A DNA stretch of 30,713 nt from JAGXOF01 sp046545575 (GTDB lineage: Bacteria; Chloroflexota; Dehalococcoidia; SZUA-161; SpSt-899): NCBI GenBank assembly GCA_046545575.1, contig JBKGZM010000021.1, forward strand, positions 1-30,713, read 5' to 3'. Position 1 is the first letter of the stretch. Every line of letters begins with the position of its first letter. Shown in pieces: positions 6,347 to 13,967 of the stretch. The position numbers were made by a program, and so were the translations under genes. Below the pieces are notes generated by a model. It was not told where the DNA came from. It did no database searches and saw only the letters and a list, made by a program, of their open reading frames with translations.

Positions 6347-6867
6347 GAAATGAAAGGGGATTCACCCTGCTCGAGGTTGTGCTGGCATTGATAATCGGCA
6401 GTATGTTGCTTACGGTTCTGGTAGCGGCAATGCCAGCAGTAGTTCGCATATTACCCCAGGTATCCAACACGCTCGATCTACAGAATGACATTCAGATATC
6501 ACGCCAGTGGCTTGCCCGTGACGCCCACTCCTCACAAACGTTTGAACTGCTCTCTGCTCCCGACTACGGCGCATTTGAATGGTCCGACTATACCTCTACA
6601 CCCCACACCCACTATATGGTTACATATTCATATCACACCGAACGGGAATCACTTGTCCGTCGGGTGGAGAGGAACGGAGAGCTTCAAAGCACAACCGACG
6701 TGGCCAGCAATGTCCCGAATGAGCAGGATATTGAATTCAACTACTCCTCGACACAGCGAACTGTAAGCGTGGACATAACCGTTGTCAGGGCAGGAGACGA
6801 AGCCCTCTCCCGCAACGCATCGTTTATCTTCCACCTGAGGCCGGTTTCGGAGGAGACACTTGAATAA
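6343..6867 (+). CDS. Minor prepilin, PilW/GspJ-like
   Basis: 174 residues. The leader ends ERG/FTLLE with Glu at mature position 5, followed by a hydrophobic helix (VVLALIIGSMLLTVLVAAM). The rest resembles PilW/GspJ-type minor pilins, with a long N-terminal helix (LDLQNDIQISRQWLARDA) and beta strands ending FIFHLRP. It overlaps the upstream gene by four bases and the downstream gene by eight, making a tight three-gene unit. Likely part of the pilus initiation complex with its neighbours. Confidence 0.78.
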   Translation: MRNERGFTLLEVVLALIIGSMLLTVLVAAMPAVVRILPQVSNTLDLQNDIQISRQWLARDAHSSQTFELLSAPDYGAFEWSDYTSTPHTHYMVTYSYHTERESLVRRVERNGELQSTTDVASNVPNEQDIEFNYSSTQRTVSVDITVVRAGDEALSRNASFIFHLRPVSEETLE

Positions 6868-8008
6868 GGAAAGCGGACAGACCCTTCCGATGGCCCTCAT
6901 CCTGGTGACCCTGGCCATGTTGCTGGCGGCGTTCGTGGTCCCCCAGTTTCACGTCATATCGCGCAGCTATGTCTCAGCCGAGAAGGACCTCATGGCCTAT
7001 TACGCCGCCGAGGGGGCAATCGATGTAGTGATAGCTGAGCTCTCTCACGGTAATAACCCCATCGAAGAAGGATATGAAGCCCCAAATGTGACAATGAACG
7101 GCTACACTCCAACTATCACCATCTCGAGGCCAAACGCAGGCAATGCCCCCGATTCGGAGGAAACCCATTTCGACCCAAACACCAGCGACCCGGAACTGGA
7201 GCAACTCCAGCCCGGTAACGGTTATCTTTTGAGGTTGCACGATATCCACCCTGGCCAGATGGAGATAAACTGGGCATACACTCCTGCGGGGTTGACCAAA
7301 ATAGGTATCTGGCAGAGTGACACTCGTTCCGACCCCGGGAAGGTCCTGTCATGGCCCGATGAGGACCCTGTACACACACACGAATCCACCAGTTCCAATA
7401 ACCACCTCAGCTTTACCGTATCAGAATCCGGAACCTACAACGTCGTTTTCTTTAACCCATTATGGGAAGAGCAAGAAGGGGGAGGTGGAATTGACTGGAT
7501 TGAAGAATTGATAGAGGGACTGGAACCGATCCTGAGATTGCTCCAGAGATTTGAGGCCGAGGACGCTGCCTCGCTCTTGAGTGTTCTACTGGATGACTTG
7601 AGAGAGGAGGGCGAAGAAACTTCAGGCAGTGAAGTGCGTGGGAGATTGGCTGAAATCAGGGCATTGCTGTCACCACCAGCCGATCCAACAAGGTGGAGAG
7701 CCATCATCAACCGAATAGAAGCCCTGGAGAGAAGGCTTGAGGCGAATCGCGGAAACGAGGGCGGAGGGGAAAGGCCCAACAACGAGAAGACAACGATTCC
7801 GTTCGATGATACGACGAACCAAAGTAGCACCTGGATTTACGCAAATTCCCACAGGGATTACATCATAGAATCAACCGCAGGTGACGTGGGCATAAAGGCT
7901 TATGTAAGGCAAACCCCGGGACTCTTTAGTCCACCAACCTCATGGAGCAGAGAAAACCCGAGCCGGATACCGAGAGAGGCCACAATCCTCTCCTGGTCAC
8001 ACAGGTAG
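6860..8008 (+). CDS. PilX-like minor pilus protein with helical insert
   Basis: 382 residues, read from TTG at 6860, the only start with a ribosome site (GGAGGAG) in this overlap. The N-terminus, SGQTLPMALILVTLAML, has the Gly/Gln cleavage-like context and hydrophobic helix of PilX/GspK-type proteins but lacks Glu at mature position 5, as those often do. AEKDLMAYYAAEGAID is the characteristic PilX continuation. A beta-rich domain (about 120-200 and 310-352, with SESGTYNVVFFNP and DYIIESTAGDVGIKAYV) is split by an acidic, Leu-rich, probably helical insert (about 203-310) containing GGGG and GGGERP linkers. It closes the pilin block and is followed by several palindromes. Confidence 0.72.
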   Translation: MNKESGQTLPMALILVTLAMLLAAFVVPQFHVISRSYVSAEKDLMAYYAAEGAIDVVIAELSHGNNPIEEGYEAPNVTMNGYTPTITISRPNAGNAPDSEETHFDPNTSDPELEQLQPGNGYLLRLHDIHPGQMEINWAYTPAGLTKIGIWQSDTRSDPGKVLSWPDEDPVHTHESTSSNNHLSFTVSESGTYNVVFFNPLWEEQEGGGGIDWIEELIEGLEPILRLLQRFEAEDAASLLSVLLDDLREEGEETSGSEVRGRLAEIRALLSPPADPTRWRAIINRIEALERRLEANRGNEGGGERPNNEKTTIPFDDTTNQSSTWIYANSHRDYIIESTAGDVGIKAYVRQTPGLFSPPTSWSRENPSRIPREATILSWSHR

Positions 8009-8020
8009 CTAAAAAGTAGG

Positions 8021-8038
8021 CGCACCCTTTAGGGTGCG
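8021..8038 (+). terminator. Hairpin at the end of the pilin block
   Basis: CGCACCC-TTTA-GGGTGCG, a 7-bp stem 12 bases after the PilX-like stop codon. No T-run follows. Possible terminator or dispersed palindrome. Confidence 0.4.
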
Positions 8039-8055
8039 AAGGCCAGAGAAATACA

Positions 8056-8108
8056 GGGTAGGGGAGGCTTTAGCTTCCCAGCCAGGGCGAATAAATTCGC
8101 CCCTACCC
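8056..8108. repeat. Compound palindrome (outer arms plus two inner hairpins)
   Basis: Outer arms GGGTAGGGG (8056-8064) and CCCCTACCC (8100-8108) enclose a GGGAGGC/GCTTCCC-type hairpin and a perfect GGGCGAAT-AA-ATTCGCCC hairpin (8085-8102). The design resembles 722-793 and the GAATAAAT-centred repeats of environmental genomes. Confidence 0.6.
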
Positions 8109-8129
8109 TCCCCCCCCTCAAACACCGAG

Positions 8130-8167
8130 ATTGCTTCGTCACCCGCCAGAGGCGGGCTCCTCGCAAT
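8130..8167. repeat. Dispersed palindrome with ATTGC/GCAAT ends
   Basis: ATTGC (8130-8134) pairs with GCAAT (8163-8167), enclosing CCCGCC-AGA-GGCGGG (8142-8156). It lies between the convergent pilin block and signalling operon and looks like a short non-coding repeat of the CTTCGTC/CTCGCAATGAC type. Confidence 0.6.
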
Positions 8168-8211
8168 GACACATGCCCGCACCTGTGGACCGGAGCATGC
8201 GACTACGGAGT

Positions 8212-8580
8212 TCAGGGGTTAGAGGAGTTCCCCTGTTCAGGCGGTTGTTGCGGGGTCTGGCTCTGCTTGGCCTCAGCTTCTTTCAGCAGCTCTTTCAGCT
8301 TTGACCATGTCTCCGCGTTCATATCACCCTGGAGCAAGGTCTTCAGCTTCTCAACAAGATCATCATATGTTTCCTGTACCTCAAATCGCTGCGACAGGTG
8401 AGACTGGAACAGTTTATTGAGTGCTTCCAATTCACGAAGCTTTTGTTCCAGCACAATTTTCTCTTCAGCGAGTTCTTCCCTCCTCTTTTTCTCAGCACGA
8501 TAAAGCTCGCCAAAGTCACGGGCATAAAGTTTTGCCTGTTCCAGATCCCTATCTTTGTCATTATCTTTGTCAGTCAACAC
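8212..8580 (-). CDS. Small coiled-coil protein of the sensor-kinase operon
   Basis: 122 residues from GTG at 8580; a TTG one codon later (8577) has better spacing from AGGAGG and may be the real start. Residues 12-51 are charged heptads typical of a coiled coil. They lead into ALNKLFQSHLSQRF (53-66) and a short helix EVQETYDDLVEKLK. The tail is Gln/Pro-rich and probably disordered. The ribosome site overlaps the stop codon of the receiver gene upstream, so the two are coupled. The same motif closes the receiver protein at 26021-26695, so this is likely a detached partner or output module of the same signalling design. I know no named family for it. Confidence 0.7.
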   Translation of the reverse strand: MLTDKDNDKDRDLEQAKLYARDFGELYRAEKKRREELAEEKIVLEQKLRELEALNKLFQSHLSQRFEVQETYDDLVEKLKTLLQGDMNAETWSKLKELLKEAEAKQSQTPQQPPEQGNSSNP

Positions 8581-8586
8581 GTCCTC

Positions 8587-8949
8587 CTATCCCAAAAACT
8601 CATTTACCTTATCCAGCAATGCCTTTGGGCTGAAGGGCTTGGTAAAATAGGAATCAGCCCCGACCTGCCTGCCACGCTCCTTATCCTCATTGTCCCCTCT
8701 CCCTGTAAGCATAATAACCGGGATTTCACTTGTCCCGGAGTCCGACTTGATCCTGCGGCAAACCTCGAACCCATCTATACCGGGCATCATGATATCAAGC
8801 AGGACAAGGTCCGGGGTGCTCTCTTTTAGCACCTCTAAGGCCTTTTCCCCGCTTTCGGCCTCAAGGAGCGAGAAATCGAATTCAAGGGTAGCTCTCATGA
8901 GATCGCGAATTTTAGGGTCATCGTCTACGAATAGTATTGTCCTGTCCAT
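8587..8949 (-). CDS. CheY-like response regulator
   Basis: 120 residues, a single receiver domain with no output domain. It has the acidic pocket VDDD (8-11), phosphoacceptor Asp52 in LLDIMMPGIDG, Thr82 in MLTG and Lys104 in FTKPFSPK. The ATG follows AGAGGAG. It lies 45 bases after the hybrid kinase gene in the same direction and is coupled to the coiled-coil gene. It most likely receives phosphate from that kinase and acts through protein contacts, perhaps with the coiled-coil protein. Confidence 0.9.
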   Translation of the reverse strand: MDRTILFVDDDPKIRDLMRATLEFDFSLLEAESGEKALEVLKESTPDLVLLDIMMPGIDGFEVCRRIKSDSGTSEIPVIMLTGRGDNEDKERGRQVGADSYFTKPFSPKALLDKVNEFLG

Positions 8950-8984
8950 ACTGTCTCCTCTACCTTCTTGGCAAATGTCCCCCT

Positions 8985-9010
8985 TACTCCCCCTTTAGAA
9001 AGGGGGAGTA
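8985..9010. repeat. 12-bp hairpin spanning the kinase stop codon
   Basis: TACTCCCCCTTT (8985-8996) pairs with AAAGGGGGAGTA (8999-9010) around an AG loop. The stem spans the stop codon of the kinase gene (8995-8997). It resembles the widespread CCCCCTTT/AAAGGGGG palindrome and could lower expression of the downstream receiver relative to the kinase. Confidence 0.55.
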
Positions 9011-11253
9011 CCCCACAACGGTAAAGTGAAATAGAATGTCGACCCCCTCCCCTCCTCACTCTCCACCCCGATGCGTCCACCATGGCTCTCAACTATGGAC
9101 TTGCACAGGCTGAGTCCCAATCCGGTCCCATCGACCTTCTGCTTCAACGGCGTATCGGCGCGGTAAAACTTTTGGAACACGGCCTCCCTTTGATCCGCCG
9201 AAATACCAATGCCTTCATCGGAGACCTCGATCCTGATCTCGGAGTCCTGCCTCGCAGCTCCAATGGTTATCGTCCCACCGTCCGGGGAATAGTTAATGGC
9301 ATTGGTAAGCAAGTTATCCAGGACCTGCAGGATGAGATCACGGTCGGCATTGACCTCGGGCAGGCCTGACAACACCTCGGTTTTGACATCATGCTTATCT
9401 GTCCTCATGCGAGCGCTCTCGGCAGCCTGTTCCAGCAATTCCTCGACATTGCCCCCTACCCGATTTAAGTTCATTCTCCCCGACTCAAGCCGGGAGATAT
9501 TGAGCAGTTCCTGTACCATGCGGTCCATGCGCTGTGCCTCAGAGTGAATCTCACTGGCCCTCTTTCGAGCCGCCGGGTCGAGGTCTTCCTGCATGGCCAG
9601 CAACTCGGAAAACCCAACAAGCGAGCTGAGCGGCGAACGCAGTTCATGAGACACCGTTGATATCACCTCGGTCTCAGGGCGAGGCTTTTCCTTACCTACC
9701 AGCTTCACAAAGGCCTCCACCACTGCCGGATCATAAATCACCCCGGCCCCTGACCTTAGAGTGGCAAGCGCTGTCTCTTCATCGGTCCCTTCGTAAACGG
9801 CTTCGGCGTACCCATCCACTACGGCCAGTAGCCTGGCGCCCACAGGGATATTTTCCCCTGAGAGATTATCAGGGTAACCATTTCCGTAGTAACGTTCATG
9901 ATGGTGCCTGATAGAGAGGCAGGCCTCCTCCGGAAGACCTATGTTTCTGGCCAGCTCCTCCTCTATAATAGGATGTTTCTTTTCCGCTGCTGCAGCAGAT
10001 TCTTGCCTACCTTCCCCTTTCTCCCTCTGCAATGACTCAGACCTGGGAGTAAACCCATAGTACTGAGCAAGGTCCAAAGCCGTAGGAGACGGTGCTGTAC
10101 GTTCACTTTCTTCCCTTGCCTTTCTCACTGATAAGGCAATATCGTGCAGGTAAGCTGCCTCCGCCAGGCCTTCTATTTCAACTCCCATTGATTCAGCCAG
10201 TGGACCAATCCACTGTGCCACAAGAGCTGAGTGCCCCGGAGTTGCGGGGTCACCCGTCTCAGCAAAGGCCACAAGCGTTCTAAGGGCCGCAGCATATCTC
10301 TCCTGATAGTAAGAATGAGCGGACTCGAGGTCAGCTATCCTCATCTGCTGCCTTCGGAGCAATTCATTAAGTGACCTTATTTCGTGCTTGCGGTGTTCAA
10401 GTTGCGGTGCACTCTTCCCGGAGACTTCTCTCCCGGTTTCCAGTTCTTCCTTAATCCTGGTATTCTCGATCATCATTCCCAGCGCAGGAGAGAAAACGGA
10501 GGCCTTATACACATCATCTTGAGAGTACTGCCCCTGAAATTTCACGAAATTGACAGCCCCTACCACGGTGTCCCCCGCTTTTAAGGGCAAGGAAAACGCC
10601 GAGGTAATCCCCAGCTTATCGATCTCGCCCTGAAGATAGTAATCAGAGGACTTTCCGTCGAGCAACCTCACAGGCTCTCCCTTTTCCACCGCCGAGCGGG
10701 CCAGGCTCCTTATTGCACGACTGGAACCCATGACATGGGTAGCACCACCGACATCCCCTTCCAGGATGAGCTCGCCTGTCTGATTATTCCACTCCATCAC
10801 TCCGGCATAGTCAGCTCCTGTCTCACGTGCAATCTCCCCCAAAGGCGAAAGGATGTCACCCGTGGCCAGCGACCTGCTCATCTGAGCCAGTGCACTCAAG
10901 GTAGAATCCTCCCTGGGCCCTCTCGAGATGGTCACCTCACTGGTGATGTAGTCCATGGGCTCAGGGACATTGCTTATATCCAGCACCCTTATGCCGAAAC
11001 CGCTCAAAACCCCTATAGTATCTTTCCTGTTTTTGGGTTTGATAAGAACCGCCGTGGGCTGATGCTGGTCCGGCTGTTGGTCTATTTGCGAAGCGCCCAC
11101 TATGACCATGTCACACTCATCCCTCTCCAGCTTGGTCAGCGCCTCTTTCTCATCAGTGGTGCCCATCACTTCAAACCCCTGGCTGGCCAGGACAGGGATA
11201 AGCTGAGCAAGTGCACGCTGCGAAGGGTTTGCTATGTAAATTCTTCCAGCCAT
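8995..11253 (-). CDS. Sensor histidine kinase with GAF and internal HD-GYP domain
   Basis: 752 residues. Domains in order: a receiver-like N-terminus (1-100) without a clear phosphoacceptor Asp; a GAF domain (about 118-265); a coiled coil (285-320); an HD-GYP-type domain (about 325-515) with H370-D371, H427, the HHHERYYGNGYP signature at 450-461 and VVDGYAE near 478-484; HisKA (527-592) with phosphoacceptor His536 in STVSHELRSP; HATPase (about 635-746) with N651, DEGIG (679-683) and GTGLGL (709-714). There are no membrane segments, so it is probably cytoplasmic. The HD-GYP part has the metal ligands but DIAL replaces the usual DIGK, so cyclic-di-GMP hydrolysis is uncertain; it may bind the ligand. 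The gene opens an operon with the receiver and coiled-coil genes. No ribosome site precedes the ATG. Confidence 0.88.
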   Translation of the reverse strand: MAGRIYIANPSQRALAQLIPVLASQGFEVMGTTDEKEALTKLERDECDMVIVGASQIDQQPDQHQPTAVLIKPKNRKDTIGVLSGFGIRVLDISNVPEPMDYITSEVTISRGPREDSTLSALAQMSRSLATGDILSPLGEIARETGADYAGVMEWNNQTGELILEGDVGGATHVMGSSRAIRSLARSAVEKGEPVRLLDGKSSDYYLQGEIDKLGITSAFSLPLKAGDTVVGAVNFVKFQGQYSQDDVYKASVFSPALGMMIENTRIKEELETGREVSGKSAPQLEHRKHEIRSLNELLRRQQMRIADLESAHSYYQERYAAALRTLVAFAETGDPATPGHSALVAQWIGPLAESMGVEIEGLAEAAYLHDIALSVRKAREESERTAPSPTALDLAQYYGFTPRSESLQREKGEGRQESAAAAEKKHPIIEEELARNIGLPEEACLSIRHHHERYYGNGYPDNLSGENIPVGARLLAVVDGYAEAVYEGTDEETALATLRSGAGVIYDPAVVEAFVKLVGKEKPRPETEVISTVSHELRSPLSSLVGFSELLAMQEDLDPAARKRASEIHSEAQRMDRMVQELLNISRLESGRMNLNRVGGNVEELLEQAAESARMRTDKHDVKTEVLSGLPEVNADRDLILQVLDNLLTNAINYSPDGGTITIGAARQDSEIRIEVSDEGIGISADQREAVFQKFYRADTPLKQKVDGTGLGLSLCKSIVESHGGRIGVESEEGRGSTFYFTLPLWGTPPF

Positions 11254-11266
11254 TTTCTATGGTTTT

Positions 11267-11295
11267 AGTTTATTTCCTTTTATTTACGCTGTCAA
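11267..11295 (-). promoter_or_regulatory. Promoter of the GAF/HD-GYP kinase operon
   Basis: On the minus strand TTGACA (11290-11295), a 17-base spacer and TAAACT (11267-11272). Transcription would start about 7 bases before the ATG at 11253, giving an almost leaderless mRNA, consistent with the absence of a ribosome-binding site. Confidence 0.65.
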
Positions 11296-11306
11296 TGTAA
11301 GAAGAT

Positions 11307-11335
11307 CATTGTCTCCCTGTAACACATGTTATAAT
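11307..11335 (+). promoter_or_regulatory. Extended -10 promoter of the CCA-adding enzyme gene
   Basis: TGTTATAAT is an extended -10 box with the consensus hexamer at 11330-11335. The -35 region is weak (CATTGT at a 17-base spacing), as is usual for extended -10 promoters. It diverges from the kinase promoter 12 bases away, so the two start regions share one short regulatory interval. Confidence 0.65.
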
Positions 11336-11357
11336 CGATGCTAAGGGGAAAACGCAA

Positions 11358-12608
11358 GTGAATATAGGAGAGCTTCTCAAGTCAGGGGTGCCCGCCCAAA
11401 TTCTGGGGGTATTGCAGGAGATCGGGGGGGTGGCGGAGGGGAGGGATGAAAGGGTATATGCAGTGGGAGGGGTTATCCGAGACCTACTTCTCAGACGCCC
11501 GGTTCTCGACCTGGACCTGGTTATCGAAGGGAAAGCCATCCCTCTAGCGTGGCAGATAGCAAAAGCTGGGAACTGGCAAGTAAGGACACATCCTCACTTC
11601 GGCACCGCCAAGTTACTGGCAAATGACTTTAGCCTCGATTTCGCCACTGCGCGCTCTGAGACCTACGCCTATCCCGGAGCTTTGCCAACGGTAGAATGGG
11701 GAACCATAAATGAAGACCTCTTCCGCCGGGACTTCACAATCAATGCCATGGCCGCCTCGCTCATTCCAGAATCCTTCGGAGACGTGCTTGATCCACACGG
11801 CGGACAGCGGGACCTTGAGGAAGGATTGATCCGGATCCTGCACCCCGGCAGCTTCTCAGATGACCCCACCCGCATCCTCCGTGCCATCCGGTATGAACAG
11901 CGTTTCGATTTCCGGCTGGAGGAAGATACGGAGCAGGTTATGCAACAGGATATGGACATACTGGATAACGTCACAGGAGAAAGATTGTGGCACGATCTTG
12001 AGCTGATCCTGGAGGAAGAACGACCGGAAAAGGTACTATGCCGCGCTTACGATCTGGGCGCGCTTCAACATCTCTGCCCCGCCACCAAGGGCGATGCATG
12101 GTTGAGGGACAAATTTGCACGGTGCCGGAGCAATGATGACCATACACTGCATATGCCCACAATCTACTTATGCCTCATGATCTACCGGCTTTCAGAGGAG
12201 GAAACCCAGACCTGCATCTCCAGGCTCAAGATGCCGGGATGGGCTAAGCGAGCGGTTCAAAACACCGTCGAACTCCGGGATTCTGCTGCACATCTTTCCA
12301 CACCCAAGCTCCGCCCGAGTCAGATTTACCGGGAAGTGGAACGATACTCCCCTGAGGCAATAGCGGCGGCAGCCCTTGCCTCTGAGTCTCACATTGTTCA
12401 GGAACGGCTTGATCTATACCTTGATGTCCTACGTTATGTCAAGTGTTCGCTGAGCGGTGATGATCTTAAGAGAATGGGCATTGAAGAGGGGAAGAGAATC
12501 GGCCAGATTCTGCGAACAATCCACGACGCGAGACTGGACGGAGAAGTGGTGAATCGGCAGGAGGAAGAACAACTTGTGCGCAGGATGCTGGCAGAAGAAA
12601 ACAGGTAG
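11358..12608 (+). CDS. cca: CCA tRNA nucleotidyltransferase / poly(A) polymerase family
   Basis: 416 residues from GTG 11358 (AAGGGG upstream). Class II nucleotidyltransferase: YAVGGVIRDLLL (34-45), catalytic D51 and D53 in LDLDLVIEG, third acidic D94 in DFATARSE, RRDFTINAMA (123-132) and the nucleotide-binding RILRAIRYEQRF segment (172-183). The length is typical of the head, neck and body domains without an HD or CBS addition. It repairs or adds the 3' CCA of tRNAs; consistent with this, the tRNA-Leu in this window does not encode CCA. Bacteria with two such genes split A- and CC-adding, and this cannot be excluded. The C-terminal half is less conserved, as usual. Confidence 0.88.
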   Translation: MNIGELLKSGVPAQILGVLQEIGGVAEGRDERVYAVGGVIRDLLLRRPVLDLDLVIEGKAIPLAWQIAKAGNWQVRTHPHFGTAKLLANDFSLDFATARSETYAYPGALPTVEWGTINEDLFRRDFTINAMAASLIPESFGDVLDPHGGQRDLEEGLIRILHPGSFSDDPTRILRAIRYEQRFDFRLEEDTEQVMQQDMDILDNVTGERLWHDLELILEEERPEKVLCRAYDLGALQHLCPATKGDAWLRDKFARCRSNDDHTLHMPTIYLCLMIYRLSEEETQTCISRLKMPGWAKRAVQNTVELRDSAAHLSTPKLRPSQIYREVERYSPEAIAAAALASESHIVQERLDLYLDVLRYVKCSLSGDDLKRMGIEEGKRIGQILRTIHDARLDGEVVNRQEEEQLVRRMLAEENR

Positions 12609-12684
12609 TACCTCCCGAAGTAGCCGGAACCAGATAAGAAATCGGGAAATCCCCGATGACCAAATCGCAAGCTCCACCTCCACC

Positions 12685-12714
12685 TTGTAGGAAGAATACC
12701 TCCCCTGCTATGAT
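12685..12714 (+). promoter_or_regulatory. Promoter of the DUF1786 gene
   Basis: TTGTAG (12685-12690), an 18-base spacer and TATGAT (12709-12714) with the extended -10 element TGC just before it. The predicted start near 12721 falls past the ATG at 12720, favouring translation from 12759. Confidence 0.5.
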
Positions 12715-12758
12715 AAGCAATGAACGCTTTACCAAACATTAACGAGGAATCTCCACAA

Positions 12759-13841
12759 ATGAAAATACTAGCTCTGGATGTCGGCGGCTTAACCCAGGAC
12801 ATTCTACTCTTTGACACATCACAGACGATCGAGAACTGTGTAAAGATGATAATGCCCTCGCCCAGTTTGGTCCTGTCCCATAAGATGAAGAAAGCGACAG
12901 AGGCAAAGCGACCCGTATTCATAACGGGGGTCAATATGGGTGGGGAACCGTTGAAAGGCTCCGTCCTCGACCATATTCAAGCGGGATTAAGGGTCTATGC
13001 CACGCCTGAGGCAGCCACTTCCTTCGCCGATAATATGAATAAGATCTCCGGATATGGGATAGAACTCGCCAGTGAAGAGGAGTTGCCAGAGAGCAGCAAG
13101 GTCGAAAGGATCAATACAACGGATATCGACCTGGCAGCGATAGAGAAAGCGCTCACCGCCTTTGAAGTGGACCCCCACATCGATGCCCTGGCCGTGGCCG
13201 TCCTGGACCACGGAACAGCTCCGCCCGGGACAAGCGACCGCGTGTTTCGCTTCCAGCATCTGCGGCAGCAGGTGGAAAAGGAAAGGCAATTGCTCACCTT
13301 TGCATACCTCGCCGATGAAATCCCGCCACACCTCACTCGAATGAAGGCGGCAACCCAATGCCTGGATAGGGAATTGCCTTTACTGGTTATGGATACTCCC
13401 GTGGCCGCCGCCTTTGGAGCAATGGAGGACAACAACGTCGGACGAGAGTCACGAAAGGTCATTGTAAACGTAGGGAACTTTCACACCCTGGCCTTCCATC
13501 TTCAAGGGGACTCGATCCTGAGCTTCTTCGAACACCACACCCGTTTCCTCGACGCGAAAAAGATAGATGATTTTATTATCAAACTGGTCAGAGGTGAGAT
13601 TACCAGCGAAGAGGTGTATAACGACAACGGACACGGAGCCTACATCCTGGAAAGGAGCAATGATATTCCACCTGTAGCCGTGACCGGTCCTCAGCGCCAC
13701 ATCATGGCCGATTCAAAGCTCTCTCCTTATTTCGCCGCCCCCTACGGTGCCATGATGCTCACCGGCTGCTTCGGGCTTGTACGTGCATTTGCCATGAGAA
13801 TGAAAAGCTGGCAATCGGAGATAGAAAAGGCGCTGGGATAA
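12759..13841 (+). CDS. DUF1786 protein, ASKHA-like fold
   Basis: 360 residues from ATG 12759, which gives the family-typical N-terminus MKILALDVGGLTQDILLFD. An ATG at 12720 would add 13 residues but sits at the predicted transcription start. DVGG-x-TQD resembles the phosphate-1 loop of the ASKHA (sugar kinase/actin/Hsp70) superfamily, and VIVNVGNFHTLAF near residue 230 resembles the second phosphate loop. DUF1786 proteins occur in archaea and some anaerobic bacteria and are sometimes loosely annotated as related to pyruvate formate-lyase activation; no activity is established to my knowledge. It stands alone between two promoters, which gives no pathway hint. Family assignment from memory of sequence features. 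Confidence 0.72.
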   Translation: MKILALDVGGLTQDILLFDTSQTIENCVKMIMPSPSLVLSHKMKKATEAKRPVFITGVNMGGEPLKGSVLDHIQAGLRVYATPEAATSFADNMNKISGYGIELASEEELPESSKVERINTTDIDLAAIEKALTAFEVDPHIDALAVAVLDHGTAPPGTSDRVFRFQHLRQQVEKERQLLTFAYLADEIPPHLTRMKAATQCLDRELPLLVMDTPVAAAFGAMEDNNVGRESRKVIVNVGNFHTLAFHLQGDSILSFFEHHTRFLDAKKIDDFIIKLVRGEITSEEVYNDNGHGAYILERSNDIPPVAVTGPQRHIMADSKLSPYFAAPYGAMMLTGCFGLVRAFAMRMKSWQSEIEKALG

Positions 13842-13849
13842 ACATTGGA

Positions 13850-13878
13850 TTGATATCTGAGCCGATACCCCTTATAAT
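13850..13878 (+). promoter_or_regulatory. Consensus-like sigma-70 promoter of the dprA-topA unit
   Basis: TTGATA (13850-13855), a 17-base spacer and TATAAT (13873-13878). It leaves a leader of about 83 bases before the ATG at 13968. The leader contains a stretch (13884-13910, GTTACTCCTTTAAGGTAAATAC) that weakly resembles the last part of the pilin upstream motif. Confidence 0.8.
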
Positions 13879-13967
13879 AATTCTCCAGTTACTCCTTTAA
13901 GGTAAATACGAATTTCGTGCTTGGTTAACTGCAGCATTCACCAGAGACATCTGGGGAGAGCGATACC

